Shown here: piece by piece, positions 1-11,600 of the stretch
Numbering within the stretch: position 1 is the stretch's first letter
Layout: each line of letters begins with the position of its first letter
Assembly (NCBI GenBank): GCA_949710005.1
Contig: OX453274.1
Location: 32,884,714-32,948,713, forward strand
From: Ricordea florida
Lineage: Eukaryota > Cnidaria > Anthozoa > Corallimorpharia > Ricordeidae
Direction of reading: 5' to 3'
Length of the DNA: 64,000 bases
Notes under the pieces: generated by a model
What the model saw: only the letters and a program-made list of their open reading frames with translations
Database searches by the model: none
What the model was told of the DNA's origin: nothing
Position numbers and translations under genes: made by a program

Positions 1-74
1 AGAATTGATTAATATATTGATATATCATTCCAAATACTTTATAAAATTCCACTAATAGACCATCATAGAAATAC

Positions 75-415
75 AATGTACAGTAAAACATAACAGTATC
101 ACAGTACAGTACTGTTCAGTAGCTTTACAAAGAATGGTCACATTGCATGGTTTGATCCATAGATGAAAAAGTTAGAACCACACTGTATAGTAAAACAAGC
201 AGTACCACAGTACAGCACTAGCGGTTCAGTAGCTTTCCAAACAATGGTCGTATTGCATGGTTTGTTCCACACATAAAAGAAATAAAATCACACTGTATAA
301 TAAAACAAACAATACTACCACAGTACAGTACTGTTCAGTAGCTTTCCAAAGAATGAAAACACTGCATGGATTGACCCACAGATAAAAGAGATAGAACGGT
401 CAATCACACTTTAAA
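75..415. repeat. Diverged tandem repeat, about three units
   Basis: Three imperfect units of about 105-118 bp follow one another. Each carries the block CAGTACAGTACTGTTCAGTA or a close variant (near 102, 208 and 318), then AGCTTTCCAAA, TTGCATGGTTTG and an ATAAAAGA stretch. No coding potential is visible. It looks like a decayed minisatellite or a duplicated fragment of a mobile element. Confidence 0.6.
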
Positions 416-717
416 GGTAACGAAATTCATCGTTTTCTAGCATTTTTAGCAGGCCATTGATTCCTCAGTAGCTTAACTCAATCACGCAGAACTGAGCGTA
501 CGTCACAACAGCCTACAAGGAAATAACGTCAATACGAGCTACCCTCAGAAATATGGTTCTGAATTCAATTAAAAAGCGGAAAAAATTATAGGAAATCACT
601 GACGCCTCAAGTTACTGAAAATATTTTCAACTAGTCAAAGATCACCGCCGTTATGTACGCAGTTGCAAAGATAAGACCTGAAAAAAATTCAGGCTTGAAG
701 GGGCTTCGCATCTATTA

Positions 718-1012
718 GGGACGGACCATTAGAAAAGTGATGGGGGGGGGGGGTGGATTTTCAGCTTGCATGAATTTTTTTTTCGCTCACTGCTTGTGCA
801 GGAATTTTTTTTTCAGGTGAACCCCTCTGCACGAATTTTTTTTACTACGTGTGAAAAAGTCACAATTGGACCTTCCTTCTGCATGAATTTTTTTTTTACC
901 TTCTTCTTTGCATGAATTTTTTTTCTTGGCATTTTCCCTTGTATGAATGTTTTTTTTTTTGCTTTTTTTCCCCACCCCCCTCCCCCCCATCACTTTTCTA
1001 ATGGTCCGTCCC
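718..1012. mobile_element. Harbinger-like MITE, copy 1
   Basis: A 295 bp element with terminal inverted repeats starting GGGACGGACCATTAGAAAAG, flanked by the 3 bp duplication TTA (715-717 and 1013-1015). A G-run follows the left repeat and a C-run precedes the right one. The interior has about seven poly-T tracts, each preceded by a TGCATGAA or TGCACGAA word. The 3 bp TWA target and the GGG terminus suit the PIF/Harbinger superfamily, so it is probably moved by a transposase encoded elsewhere. Two more copies are at 3015 and 9572. ORFs inside it are not genes. Confidence 0.85.
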
Positions 1013-1669
1013 TTACCTTGCGATACCGGTGCAACGTTCTAACCAACTGACTTATATTCACACTCATAACTTAAAATATATTGGGACACAATATCTATTA
1101 GTTCCTTCTTTCAACCTTTTAGGCCTTCTTGATTGAATTCCTTATTGCTTGATACCTCATAATTGCGGTCAGTCGCGCGCGCAGTGTGTGCAAGAAGACA
1201 ACAGGCGACAGTGAGGACAGGAGCGCCTTCAAGTGCTACCCCACAACCCTTAATTTAAGGTTTGAATGTTCTTTCTAAAAAGCGGACAAAATGATTCGCA
1301 ATCATTAGAGCTTTAAGCTACTTAAAATATGTATGAACGCAATATTTGTTAAGTGTTTTTCTTTTCAACTTCTTTTATTTCTTTATTTTATTTCTTGTTT
1401 TAGCTTGATACGTAACAGTTGCGCATAGCCGCGCGCGCAGCGAGTGCAAGAAGCCTCGTAGACTTTTCATGCGCGTTTTCAGTCGTCCTGTTTGCTACCA
1501 TAATCGCATGATACAGCCTGCATTGTTCTATGACATTCCACACTCTGCACTGATCAATGACAAAGCCGGCGGAAGCTACACCTCGTTCTTTTTGGTGTTT
1601 CATCTGAGTGGGATTTTTACGGATGACTGGATACGATTATCTATTTGCATAAAGTTTATCCGAGAACAA

Positions 1670-1756
1670 ATGCCTTGGTTGGGTTTCAAAAAAATGCTGG
1701 CATTGGCCTTGTTAACATTTCTGGTCCTTTTTGAGGCACCCTCCACAGAGTCTAAG
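1670..1756 (+). CDS. Candidate signal-peptide first exon
   Basis: A 29-codon open stretch from ATG at 1670 ends in phase 0 at a good donor (AAG|GTGAGT, 1757). It encodes a short N-region with lysines, then the hydrophobic core LALALLTFLVLF and a small-residue region, which is a typical signal peptide. An internal ATG at 1694 would also work. It resembles in length, hydrophobicity and exit phase the first exon of the growth-factor gene at 8623, so it could be an alternative first exon of that gene (joining in frame at 10235) or the remnant of a duplicated one. The frame is open upstream to about 1469, so the true start is uncertain. No downstream partner exon was recognised between 1757 and 8600. 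Confidence 0.4.
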
Positions 1757-3011
1757 GTGAGTTTTAACGACTATAAAATTTTAATTTGCTTGAAAAAGCC
1801 TGTTCAAACCGTCGATTGGCCGAGAGCGAGAACTGTTTTTCAAACATACGACTCGGCGACGACAAAACAAGCACGAAGATTAAAATGAAAGGCCCCAGAA
1901 AAAAGAAGTAAGGCCTTGAATTGTGCTGTTTTCTGTTGTCTGCCATGGTTTTTTAATTCATGTGCACTTCTGTTTAATTTTAACCTGAGACTTTGAAACA
2001 AACGCCAACACCAGCAGCACCTTGAATGATATAATATCGCACTTATAATTAGTTTAATTCAAACGAGTAATTCAGTTACAACGAACCGCGTTTTTACGAC
2101 TTCTGCTCGGTAAAAACCCTTCTAAAAGCATGCAACTCAAAACTACTGAATAAAGTTTCTCCATTCCGAAATACAAAACTTTTTTTAAGTCTAGAAGCAA
2201 AATTTGTAAATAACCTACTGTGGCTTTGTTTATTGTAATGTTCACCCAAAGGGAATACAATTCCTGAGCTTTCATTTTGAAATACGGCTGCTCAGATTGC
2301 GTAAAATTCTAGAACCTGGGGCATCAGAATTTTTCTGTTGGAATTTTTCAACTCGTTTGAGCAGAAAGAGGAACTGTATGTCAAACCGTTGTTTCGCACT
2401 TGTTGACCATTTGACAGTTAAACAAAACTCGGTCACTTCGCATAAAAATGCTTGTAATTGTCTGAACAGGAATACGGAACATTTTATGCAAATTTGGACG
2501 AGGCAATATTCCGCGGCGTTTGGGGGAGGCCTAACGTAGGAAGTGACTGCTAACGTCAGGAGGGAAGCCTTTCACTCCCTGATCAACATCCAACATCTCC
2601 TTACACTATCAGTATATAGTGTAGCCAAGAGTTATCGAGAATTAAGATAATCATCACTTTAAAGATATGTATTGTGGTTTAATTTCAACCTGGGTTCAAA
2701 TTTGGTTTTCTTTCGTCTTGAGTATGGTAATTTAATAATAGAGAGTTTGAGACAAACGAAAATAATTTTTTAACCAAGGATTAAATTGAACCACAACGTA
2801 TACACTAAATCGATGAAGTATCAAATTCTCCGAACTAATGCTGAAAATAATGTATGGTTTTCACTGAGGAGAATTACTATTCGGACATTGGTTCGACTGA
2901 TCTGGACGTCTGTAGTAAGTAAAGTCACAGCGTAGTAAGGGTACGTTGAAGCTATACATATTCGCACTAAGGCGACATTGACTTTGTCATTTTTAGCCAC
3001 ATCCCACAACT
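1757..3011. other. Intergenic, no recognisable feature
   Basis: AT-rich DNA with short ORFs that lack family resemblance or convincing splice sites. Nothing could be supported here. Confidence 0.5.
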
Positions 3012-3014
3012 TTA

Positions 3015-3309
3015 GGGACGGACCATTAGAAAAGTGATGGAGGTGGGGGGGGGGGGTGGGGAATTTTCAGCTTCCACGAATTTTTTTTTTCGCTCACTGC
3101 TTGGGCAGGAATTTTTTTTCAGGTGAACCCCTCTGCACGAATTTTTTTTACTACGTGTGAAAAAGTCACAATTGGACCTTCCTTCTGCATGAATTTTTTT
3201 TACCTTCTTCTTTGCATGAATTTTTTTTTTGGCATTTTCCCTTGCATGAATTTTTTTTTGGTTTTTTCCCCACCCCCCTCCCCCCATCACTTTTCTAATG
3301 GTCCGTCCC
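3015..3309. mobile_element. Harbinger-like MITE, copy 2
   Basis: A 295 bp copy in the same orientation as copy 1, with the same inverted repeats and TTA on both sides (3012-3014 and 3310-3312). It differs from copy 1 mainly in the length of the homopolymer runs, so the insertions look recent. Confidence 0.85.
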
Positions 3310-3837
3310 TTAGCATTTTCCGTCTCTAGTTAGTAGTTACGCGGGACACTGATTTGTATGTATCAGACTCCGTGAGGGTGCAAAGTCCCCACAGCTCTAT
3401 TTGGCTATTACCGTAAAGTTCCCATAGTATCGAACTTTCGGAATGAGCCACCTTTGCCGGCTTAACTATCAGACACGTGTCCAACTGTAATCTCATCTCG
3501 TTTGCCCCTTTAGTTTTCCTCTTCACCTCTGTTGCGTTCTGCGAATATGCGTTGGAAGATTCGGGAATGCAGCTGCAGAATTCATTAGTACTACTGTACA
3601 TTAAAAATATGACTGTGGATTGCCATTGGAAAACGATTAAGGCATTCGGTATGTTTAAAACGTATTTAGAAAACAGTCCTAAGAAAGTACGCGCGCTGAT
3701 TGGTTAGAAATCGTGTTTCTATAACTCGATAGAAACAGAACTAGCACGAGTTGTTGACGTAATGATGACGCGAGCAAAGAGAATTTACATTTTGATAATC
3801 AAAGCTAACAAGTTGCTTTTCTTTTTTTCGTCGCGGT

Positions 3838-3917
3838 GTTTTCTAAAAGAAATAGAAAACATGTTCTTCGTGTTTCTATTGAGTTATAGAAACACTTGTG
3901 AAAGTTTGGGAGAACTC

Positions 3918-3948
<31 letters not shown>

Positions 3949-3949
3949 C

Positions 3950-3980
<31 letters not shown>

Positions 3981-4038
3981 CTTTCACTCGTGTTTCTATA
4001 ACTCGATAGAAACACGGTACATGTTTTCTATTTCTTAA
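3838..4038. mobile_element. Foldback MITE, family with GTTTCTATAACTCG
   Basis: Two arms of about 90 bp are reverse complements around a loop near 3936-3950. The outer arm carries AAATAGAAAACATGTTCT and the inner arm GAAAGTTTGGGAGAAC. A related copy lies at 58735-58920. The half-motif also occurs just upstream at about 3712-3740. Confidence 0.75.
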
Positions 4039-4293
4039 TTAAAAAGTTAGTTTTTATACTTTTGGGACTCGCTACTTTCAGGGAGGTCACAAGGCTACTT
4101 TCGGGGGGTCGCTATTTTTGGGATTTATTTGAAGTCAGAAACTTTTGACGTTACTTTCATGGGGTCGTAACTTTCGGGGGGTCGCTACTATGGCAAGTTT
4201 ACGGTATTTTTTTAAATTATATCTACAACCCCCAGATAGGACCAAACGCGCGCTCTGATTGGTTCTCTATTCATACGCTATCAGGTCATATAC

Positions 4294-5854
4294 CTAGTCT
4301 CCTCCGCAGCCGTTATTAGGATCGTCACGCAACGCTTCTCCCCCACTAACGGCTGCTAAAACTCGAACTCTTTTTGTTTCCGCGAATTAGCCAATCACAA
4401 CATGCCTCACATATTCCTGAGGCGGTCGCGCCAAGACTAAATTGTCCAATCACCACTCGTGTTCTATCGGCTACGGATAGTAAGAGTGGATTGAGGAGGG
4501 AGAATACCCCATCGTTTTCGGGTCACCAGGAGCGTGGCTGTTGAATGATCGTTGGAGAACCGTGTTGTGCAATGATGTATACAGTAGAAAGTCATGTGCC
4601 GTGGCTATGATGAAGCTCATGTTATAAAGCAGTGGCAAGTTAAGGGTCAATTGGACACTTGTTTTTGTTTGTCAATTCCGCTTCTGAAGTTACATTTTAG
4701 ATAGGAAATCCTGTGTGAATTAATTTACAATTACTGTAGGCATTGAACTCTTAAGCTTGTAAATTGATGACTTCACTTTTCGCGCCCGGGAGATTTTTAT
4801 TAAGCTTACCTGAGAAGAAAAAGAAAAAGCATAAGCATAATACACAGGCCGGAGACGTATCGATGAATAGTGGATTTGAGCAATTCCTATGTGAATTTCC
4901 TTTACAACTCGTTCATACTTCATTTGTTGTACACAATAAATATTTGATTTCAAGCATTAGTTTATGCTCGAGTTTAAAATGGTATTGCTGGTAAATTGTA
5001 AGGGGAACATCACAAGATGGCAGCATTTCGAGACTGTTATTCTCATCTTTCCTCGACATCGAAGGGTTGTATTTTGAGCACAAGACAGTAACTTCTTTTG
5101 ACGCAATCTTCAACACCTTTTCAATTACGTGTTGTGAAAGTGGTTGACAATTCATTATTCGGCTTGCCAACGCATCCGAAGAAGTACAAGTGGTATCGGC
5201 AGATCGCAGCGATTTGGATGCTTTTCCTCGATGTGATGAAGTTGATGTATTTTGGCACCTCTGTCGGCATTCTCATCTGGATATAGCAGGCGTTTTGCTC
5301 TGCGTTTTGCCCTGTTCTCTTGCCTTGAAGACTTCTTCGATTTCTTTCTTTAGCTCCTTCAACTTATCCGATGCCCGATTAAATTTTATCAAACGCTAGT
5401 AGCATTTGTCTCTACAGACGAACAGTTCGCTGTTTTCTGTGTAGCGACTCACGTCCACAGATAGCGAGGATCGGATGACTTCAACAATGTCGAGTGAACT
5501 CTTACCGAAAATGAAGATTTTGTTATTCTTGAGGAAAGCCGACGAACAAATGAAGCACCCAGAGCCACTTTTGACTATTTTCTTCGGAGTTAGATCCATA
5601 GGAAATCTCTGAGATTTATGGCAACATCTAGCAAAGGAGGCGATGAATTGACGCGGGAAACTGACATCATTGACAAACTACTGATACGTTAATTGGTTTC
5701 AGAGTTGACAATAGGCAACGCGTGATTGGTGCAATTCTGTAAATTTCACGTGAACTCTAAACAAAGGGAAACAAAAAGAGTTCGGGTTGAAGCAGCCGTT
5801 AGTGGGGGAGAAGCGTTGCGTGACGATCCTAATAACGGCTGCGGAGGAGACTAG
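4294..5854. mobile_element. 1.56 kb inverted-repeat DNA transposon, 8 bp TSD
   Basis: The element begins CTAGTCTCCTCCGCAGCCG and ends with the reverse complement; the matching arms run about 85 bp with few differences. It is flanked by a perfect 8 bp direct repeat, TCATATAC (4286-4293 and 5855-5862). Eight-base duplications are known for hAT, P and a few other superfamilies; no transposase catalytic core is visible, so the superfamily is open. The interior on the - strand holds a broken reading frame with a cysteine-rich N-terminus (separate entry). A fragment of the same terminal repeat occurs at 14646-14697. Confidence 0.85.
4913..5599 (-). pseudogene. Broken zinc-finger-like ORF inside the 1.56 kb transposon
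   Basis: Reading the - strand from ATG at 5599, one frame gives a protein-like sequence interrupted by two stops (after CRDKCY and after TPAISR) and ending at 4913. The start has C-x2-C (CFICS) and, about 45 residues on, C-x3-C (CRDKC), a spacing reminiscent of ZAD-like zinc-binding domains. A charged coiled-coil-like stretch follows (KLKELKKEIEEVF). The rest has no recognised domain. It probably derives from the element's own protein or a captured host exon. It is decayed and unlikely to be functional. Confidence 0.5.
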
Positions 5855-5862
5855 TCATATAC

Positions 5863-6298
5863 CATGAGTACAGAAAACGGCCGAATAAATCATTATGGCT
5901 AAAAGATTTGTTGACTTAAACGAGGACGAAGTCCAAGTCTTGCTTTAAAAGAATATATCAAAAAATACAACCAAAACAAATAAATATTTGGGATAGAAGT
6001 ATTCCACTGCAACAAAGCAAATTATATTAGCAAAACTGACCCAATATTTCAGTTCCTGATTACGAATTGAAACTCCTACAAACTGCTTCAATTTTGAAAA
6101 ATCCGTCTAACACGGAAGCTATCTTGTCGCGAAAACTGGTAAAGTTTTCTCATACAAATTCTTGATATAATAGAACAATTATTCCACACAATCTCGTCGT
6201 ACATGAACTATAATCAGGCCCCGATATGTACGACTCGATTTCGTGAAATAATTGTCAAGTATTTCACCATAACTAACTTCACTTGCAATATATATAGA
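5863..6298. other. Intergenic, no recognisable feature
   Basis: AT-rich sequence with only short, unsupported ORFs between two inverted-repeat elements. Confidence 0.4.
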
Positions 6299-6442
6299 GG
6301 ATATTACACGGTGGCGAGAAGATATGAATTTTATGTTCGAGTGGCAAGAACAATATCTCACGAGTGAGCAAAGCGAACGAGTGAGATATTGTTCTTGCCA
6401 CGAGAACATAAAATTCATATCTTCGAGCCAACGTGTAATGTT
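6299..6442. mobile_element. Foldback MITE, family with AGATATGAATTTTATGTTC
   Basis: Two nearly perfect 63 bp arms (6299-6361 and 6380-6442) surround an 18 bp loop. The arms contain ATTACACGGTGGC at the outside and CAAGAACAATATCTCAC at the inside. A diverged copy lies at 39460-39606, so this is a family and not a unique hairpin. Confidence 0.8.
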
Positions 6443-7305
6443 CTTTTTATTATATGGATAAACCAATTCAACAAAAGCAAAACGCGGTGACATACGGAAA
6501 ATACGCCACTCTGGTCCCGGATGAAGTGGCGTATGGAATCTACGAGTGGTTTAGTTCCCAGTAAAACACTCTTCTCCATATAATAAAGACAGATAGAGGA
6601 TTTTATATGGCCGCTCGGAGCATTAAAAACTAATTACGAGTGTGCAGAGGTCTTTCCTCTTATAGCGGTCACAAAAATCATGCTACACACGTTTGAATAT
6701 ACATTTCAGGCGAAAGCTTACACGGCATTTCATGGATATTCAGGTTATGAAAAGTGACATTTTATGGTACACGAGAAAAAAATGTGACACTTAAGAAAAA
6801 CCTTTCTTCGGCACGATAACAAATGGTTTTTGGGTTCAAAGGTCCCCCCCCTCCCTCGATCCTCCTCCTCAGCCCCACTCATCCCTAAATGATCTTTACA
6901 GCTCCAAGCATATGTTTCCCCCACCCACCCATACTAAGGTAGAATTGGCGTTTCCCTTCGTGAGTTAATAATATACATACAAAAATTTCAAGCAGTGCAG
7001 AAAGCTGAAATTGAGTTAAAAAAGTTGAAATCGAGCGCAGAAGTTTGAACTTAAATTCAGTTTTGGATTTATATTATTAATTAGCCTAATGAAATGTTTT
7101 CGAGCGCAGTTTGAAATATATATAAGTACATGAGTGTATATCTGACAACAAATTGCACTCGCCCTACGCGCCTTGTGCAGTTTTCTTAGTCGTCGAAAAA
7201 TTTACTTGTGCTCGCTTATTCCAAATAGCACTCGAAATCATTTGATTTCCTACACCAAAAAACATTTCTCTCTTCCTTCTCCATAAATGACCATGGGCTC
7301 TTTGT

Positions 7306-7560
7306 GAGGGTCTCCCAGGGGTTTTGGGGAACAAGGGAACATTGGCAAAATATCGAAGGGAACAAGGGAATATTAGCCAGTTTTTGGGAACAGGGGAACA
7401 AAATATTTTCATTTTTTTGGGAGAAAATTGAGGGGGGAGTAGCTGGTAAGCGGATTTGATAAAAGGGGAAAACTTTACGAAAATGTGTGGGAACATGGGA
7501 ACATAGGGCAATTTTGGAAGGGAACAAGGGAACAAGGACCCCCCCCCCTGGGAGACCCTC
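7306..7560. mobile_element. MITE with GAGGGTCTCCCAGGGG ends, imperfect 6 bp TSD
   Basis: A 255 bp element with inverted ends GAGGGTCTCCCAGGGG. It is flanked by CTTTGT (7300-7305) and CTTGGT (7561-7566), a 6 bp duplication with one change. The interior is made of reiterated GGGAACAAGGGAACA words, which create the overlapping proline-rich ORFs seen on the - strand; these are not genes. It shares its design (GAGG/GAGGG ends, 6 bp target, internal short words, C-run near the right end) with the element at 10618. Confidence 0.75.
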
Positions 7561-7566
7561 CTTGGT

Positions 7567-8340
7567 GACCACAGTAAGTCAACATGAATACTCTGATCCG
7601 ATCAATATCTGATCCAGCTAAACAAACATGTGACCTTGACAACAAGTTTATGAATGTATTGTCACATAGAAATAATTTATATTTGAATAGGTAGGGTGTG
7701 ATTTTAAATGCCATTTATTTCTTCCGTCCAGAAGTTATCAACCTCCTTGTTTAAATGTGAAAGTTACTGATTTATGGCGAGGGAAAATACAAAACAGAAA
7801 ACGACCTGAAAAATATCTGTCAGCAACCATCACTGCTACTACTTTTTTCTGCGAGAACTTATCATTTTCACGCTAGCATAACGCTCTTAATGTACCAAAG
7901 TTGAAGCGCTAAAAGTTAACCGATCATAGTACTCATATCAAAAAAAAAGCACGAATAATCCCAAAAATGTACGCAACATTACCAAACAACAGGTATGACA
8001 AAGTAGACAGATTTTTGTTAAGTTTTAATCACAAAAAAGAGAATTGGTCTCCCAAACGGATGGGAATGTAGACAGCAAACATGAGTAATTATGATGTTTC
8101 TATATTGATTTGCGAGTTTGATTTCTCCTTTTAGGAGAAATTAAGAAGACGTCTTGCGGTGTTAAAACAATTTCAGTTTCTATCTTGCAATCATTTCAAG
8201 TGTCGTGACTGTACGAATTGCATGTTTTTGTGCCCGGTCTTTTTTATTTCAACTACGTGACACCCTGGTTTAATTTATGCTCTTTCTCGATCAAATAAGA
8301 AAATGGATTTGATCGTGAATAGAACTAAACATCGTGGTAA
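7567..8340. other. Intergenic, upstream of the growth-factor gene
   Basis: No coding or repeat feature could be supported in this AT-rich stretch. Confidence 0.4.
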
Positions 8341-8622
8341 TAGACCAATCAGAGCGCGCGCGATTTGTGTTCCATTAAGTGAACAAAAATGGGGGAGATA
8401 TAAATGATGATGAAGTGAACAACGTTGCGAATATCAACAAATCAGAGTGCGCGATATGTGCCCCATTTGATCAACGGATAAGAAAATGGCACAAGTGCTG
8501 AATTGTCTCGTCACGAATATCAGCCAATAAGAGGGCGCGATTTGTGTCCTATTTAAAGCGCCTGTTTAAACGTTGAACTATCAATTAGCCTTTGCGAGTG
8601 TCTAAAGCAGCAACGGGCTAAA
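8341..8622 (+). promoter_or_regulatory. Putative promoter of the VEGF/PDGF-like gene
   Basis: Three degenerate direct copies of one block (starting near 8342, 8436 and 8520) each have a CCAAT-like word, then AGAG and GCGCG, then ATTTGTGT or similar. The last copy runs into TATTTAAAG (8550-8558), a TATA-like box 65-70 bp before the ATG at 8623. CCAAT plus TATA at this spacing suits a core promoter. The repeated block resembles a motif found in several transposon copies in this window, so the promoter may be partly transposon-derived. No transcript start was verified. Confidence 0.5.
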
Positions 8623-11600
8623 ATGTTAACAAGGGTATTTGTCCTTCTTATTCTCTTCCACGTGCCGCGTTCCTTTTCAGAAACTACCGTAAGTTATTTC
8701 TTTAAATTATGCTGTACATCGATAGTAAAAAAAAGAAAGCTAGTAAGATGTTATATTTTCACGAATCTAATTCCTTGATGGTGGCCTTTTTCTGACCAAA
8801 AGCTGAGTAAACATAGGAACAAAGCAAGGGATGCAAAAGAAAAGCTAAGAGGGTACACGAGTTAAAACTTAAGTAGAATGAAAGTTTTTGCACATTTGTA
8901 CGGACTGAATTCAAAATACACGGAGTCTTTGCGTAAAGATATCATTAACAACAAACTGCTTAGACAAATCTTTTTTTTTTAAATTACAGTATTTCCAGCG
9001 TATTCTTACATGTAGTTTTATTTATGTATAAACCGATGAATTATGTTCAAACACATTAAAACAAGGGAAGGCGATGAGTTTAGTTTTTATGCGAGAGTTC
9101 TGACTTGAAAACAAAAAAAAAGTGACTTTAAGAATATAAAGATCCAACTGATATTAATTCAGTCCGACTACAAATTCATCTTTCTGATTCGATGTGAATT
9201 TCGTTTTTTTTTCTTTCTACTATTTTCTAAGGAAGCACCACGTTAAATTAAAATTTGGACAAAACTCAAGTGAAATTACGCGTAATTTCACGAGTATACC
9301 ATTTGATTACCTGTTGATATAATGGATAACAGGTTACTCCTTAATTTTCAAATCTAGACGCCATTTTGCCACCGTGGGAGGAGTTGCCATAACAACATTG
9401 TAATTTCAAATGTGAAATTAACGCTGAAATTTCGCGCCAAAATTATGGAAGTAATTTGTCACCCATGATATTAGCCCTTTTATTATCCTGATGTGGTATT
9501 AATTTTGTCTTTGGTTTCAAACTAGAACCAAAAGTTTATGGTTGGAGAAAACTTCAGTCCTACATAGATAAGGGACGGACCATTAGAAAAGTGATGGGGG
9601 GGGGGGTGGGAAAAAAAAAAACAAAAAAAAATTCATGCAAGGGAAAATGCCAAAAAAAAAATTCATGCAAAGAAGAAGGTAACAAAAAAAATTCATACGG
9701 AAGGAAGGTCCAATTGTGACTTTTTCACACGTAGTAAAAAAAATTCGTGCGGAGGGGTTCACCTGAAAAAAAATTCCTGCACAAGCAGTGAGCGAAAAAA
9801 AAATTCGTGCAAGCTGAAAATTCCCCACCCCCCCCCCCATCACTTTTCTGATGGTCCGTCCCTAAAGTTTGTTATTGTTCTGTCCTTGTTTCTGAGGTTT
9901 TTATCCGGGTTCTTTAGTTTTTCCTCCCTATATTAAGATCAGCAACAAAGCCGGAATTCCAATTCCATCTGCGAGCGATGTGCCTCCGATTAGACGGCAC
10001 TTGGGCTCGGCTACAGGATTGCGACACTGCCCTTGAGTTGTTATTTTATAACTTCGCATGAATCACTTCAAGATTTGGAAGGGAGGGTCTGAGCTAATTA
10101 ACTCAGGGAGGGGATGGAGGGGGAGAATGCTAACCGTAAACAAATCCCACGGGGGGGGGGAGGGGGAAAGTGTGTCGGAACACAGCTAGAACATCCCGTG
10201 TAATGATTTGCTCTGAATATTTTATTTGTTCCAGGCCATACCTCGGGGCTTTGCCGAGTTCTTACGGAGAATAGGCGTGACTGCACAACCTCACCCGATC
10301 AGTGAGAGTTCTTCTTTATCTGCCACACAATATGATGACAGTACGAAGTCCCTGCTGGAAAGTGATGTCCCGGAACATTCTGGTGGTGTCATCACTATAC
10401 CCTGTAAGCAACTCTCTCTAAACTCCCCTTACTAATATCAAAAGATTTTTCATCTAGTTAGTTGAGAGAATTTAAAGATACATCGCGACACTTACTCACA
10501 TCATGTAAGCAACTCTCTCTCTAACCTCTCCTTGTTAGTCGATAGACTTTTCATCAAATTAGTTGCGAGAATTTGAAGGTACATTGGAACACTTACTTCA
10601 GTCTAGAACCGTCATATGAGGCCCTGCCAGGGTAAATTCCGACAAGCGACACGGGCCGAAAAGTAGCGACAGCGACCAAATGAAATAGCGACAAACGACT
10701 GCCATTCTTTTAAAAAATGTCGACAGCGACATCAAAGCCGAGAATTAGTGACAAAGAACTGAAGTAGTTGTCCCTTAATTTCCGACAGCGACGTGAAGCC
10801 TTGACAAAACGCCGACACGAGGCATTTTAAAATTCCGACAAGCGACCTGGGACCCCCCCCCCCCCGGCAGGGCCTCTCATATTGACTTGGTGTATGCTTC
10901 TTTATTTTCCCTCAATTAAAATACGCCATCAAACAAATCCGACTTGAAATTACAAAATCTTCCCATTCGAGTTTTCAAAACTTTTTAGAGGATTGGTACC
11001 GCGAAACAAAGCAAAACAAAATGACCATGATGATGACCGTGACCAAGATGGCTGCATATGGCTCCACCAATAGCATAGCTCCAAACTTCTCTGTATAATT
11101 TGCACGTAACCATAATCCTCTCATTTGCTCTGACGAAGGGCTAACACTCGAAATGTCAGCACCTCCCTTTTATCTTACGGTGGTATAACTTAGTTTATGA
11201 ATTTGTTTGATTATCCCAATTTCTTGTTTTTGAATTACCAACCAACGCAGCACCAGTTTCTTAAAAAACTAACCCCACAATGGCTCCACATTGGCCGAAT
11301 AATTTTTTTTTGACCTCGTCTCGGTCAATAAATACGAAAAAAAAAACTTCGCCAATATGCAGACATCTTGACCTCGCACTTGGTCAATAACTGCATATAT
11401 CTTGAACTCGCGCTTGGTCAAAAACTGCATATTTCTTGACCTCACGCTTGGTCAATAACTGCATTTAGTATAAATATCCAGATGATTATACAAAATCGCG
11501 CGCTCTGATTGAATCACCTCATCGAACAAAATGGCTGCCAGTCGTTCGCGCGCTTTGGATGAAATAAATTTTTTTTGTGTTGAACAATGCTTTTTCTTTT

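Noticed and set aside
787..993. Lys-rich and Phe-rich ORFs at about 787-993, 3012-3329 and 9583-9843
   Set aside because: All fall inside three copies of one MITE and come from its poly(T) and poly(A) tracts.
3477..3707. ORF with a hydrophobic start (FAPLVFLFTSVAFCEYALE)
   Set aside because: There is no ATG at its start, no matching splice pattern and no recognised family; treated as chance.
7164..7572. Two overlapping proline- and phenylalanine-rich ORFs on the - strand
   Set aside because: Both are frames through the reiterated GGGAACAAGGGAACA words of a MITE.
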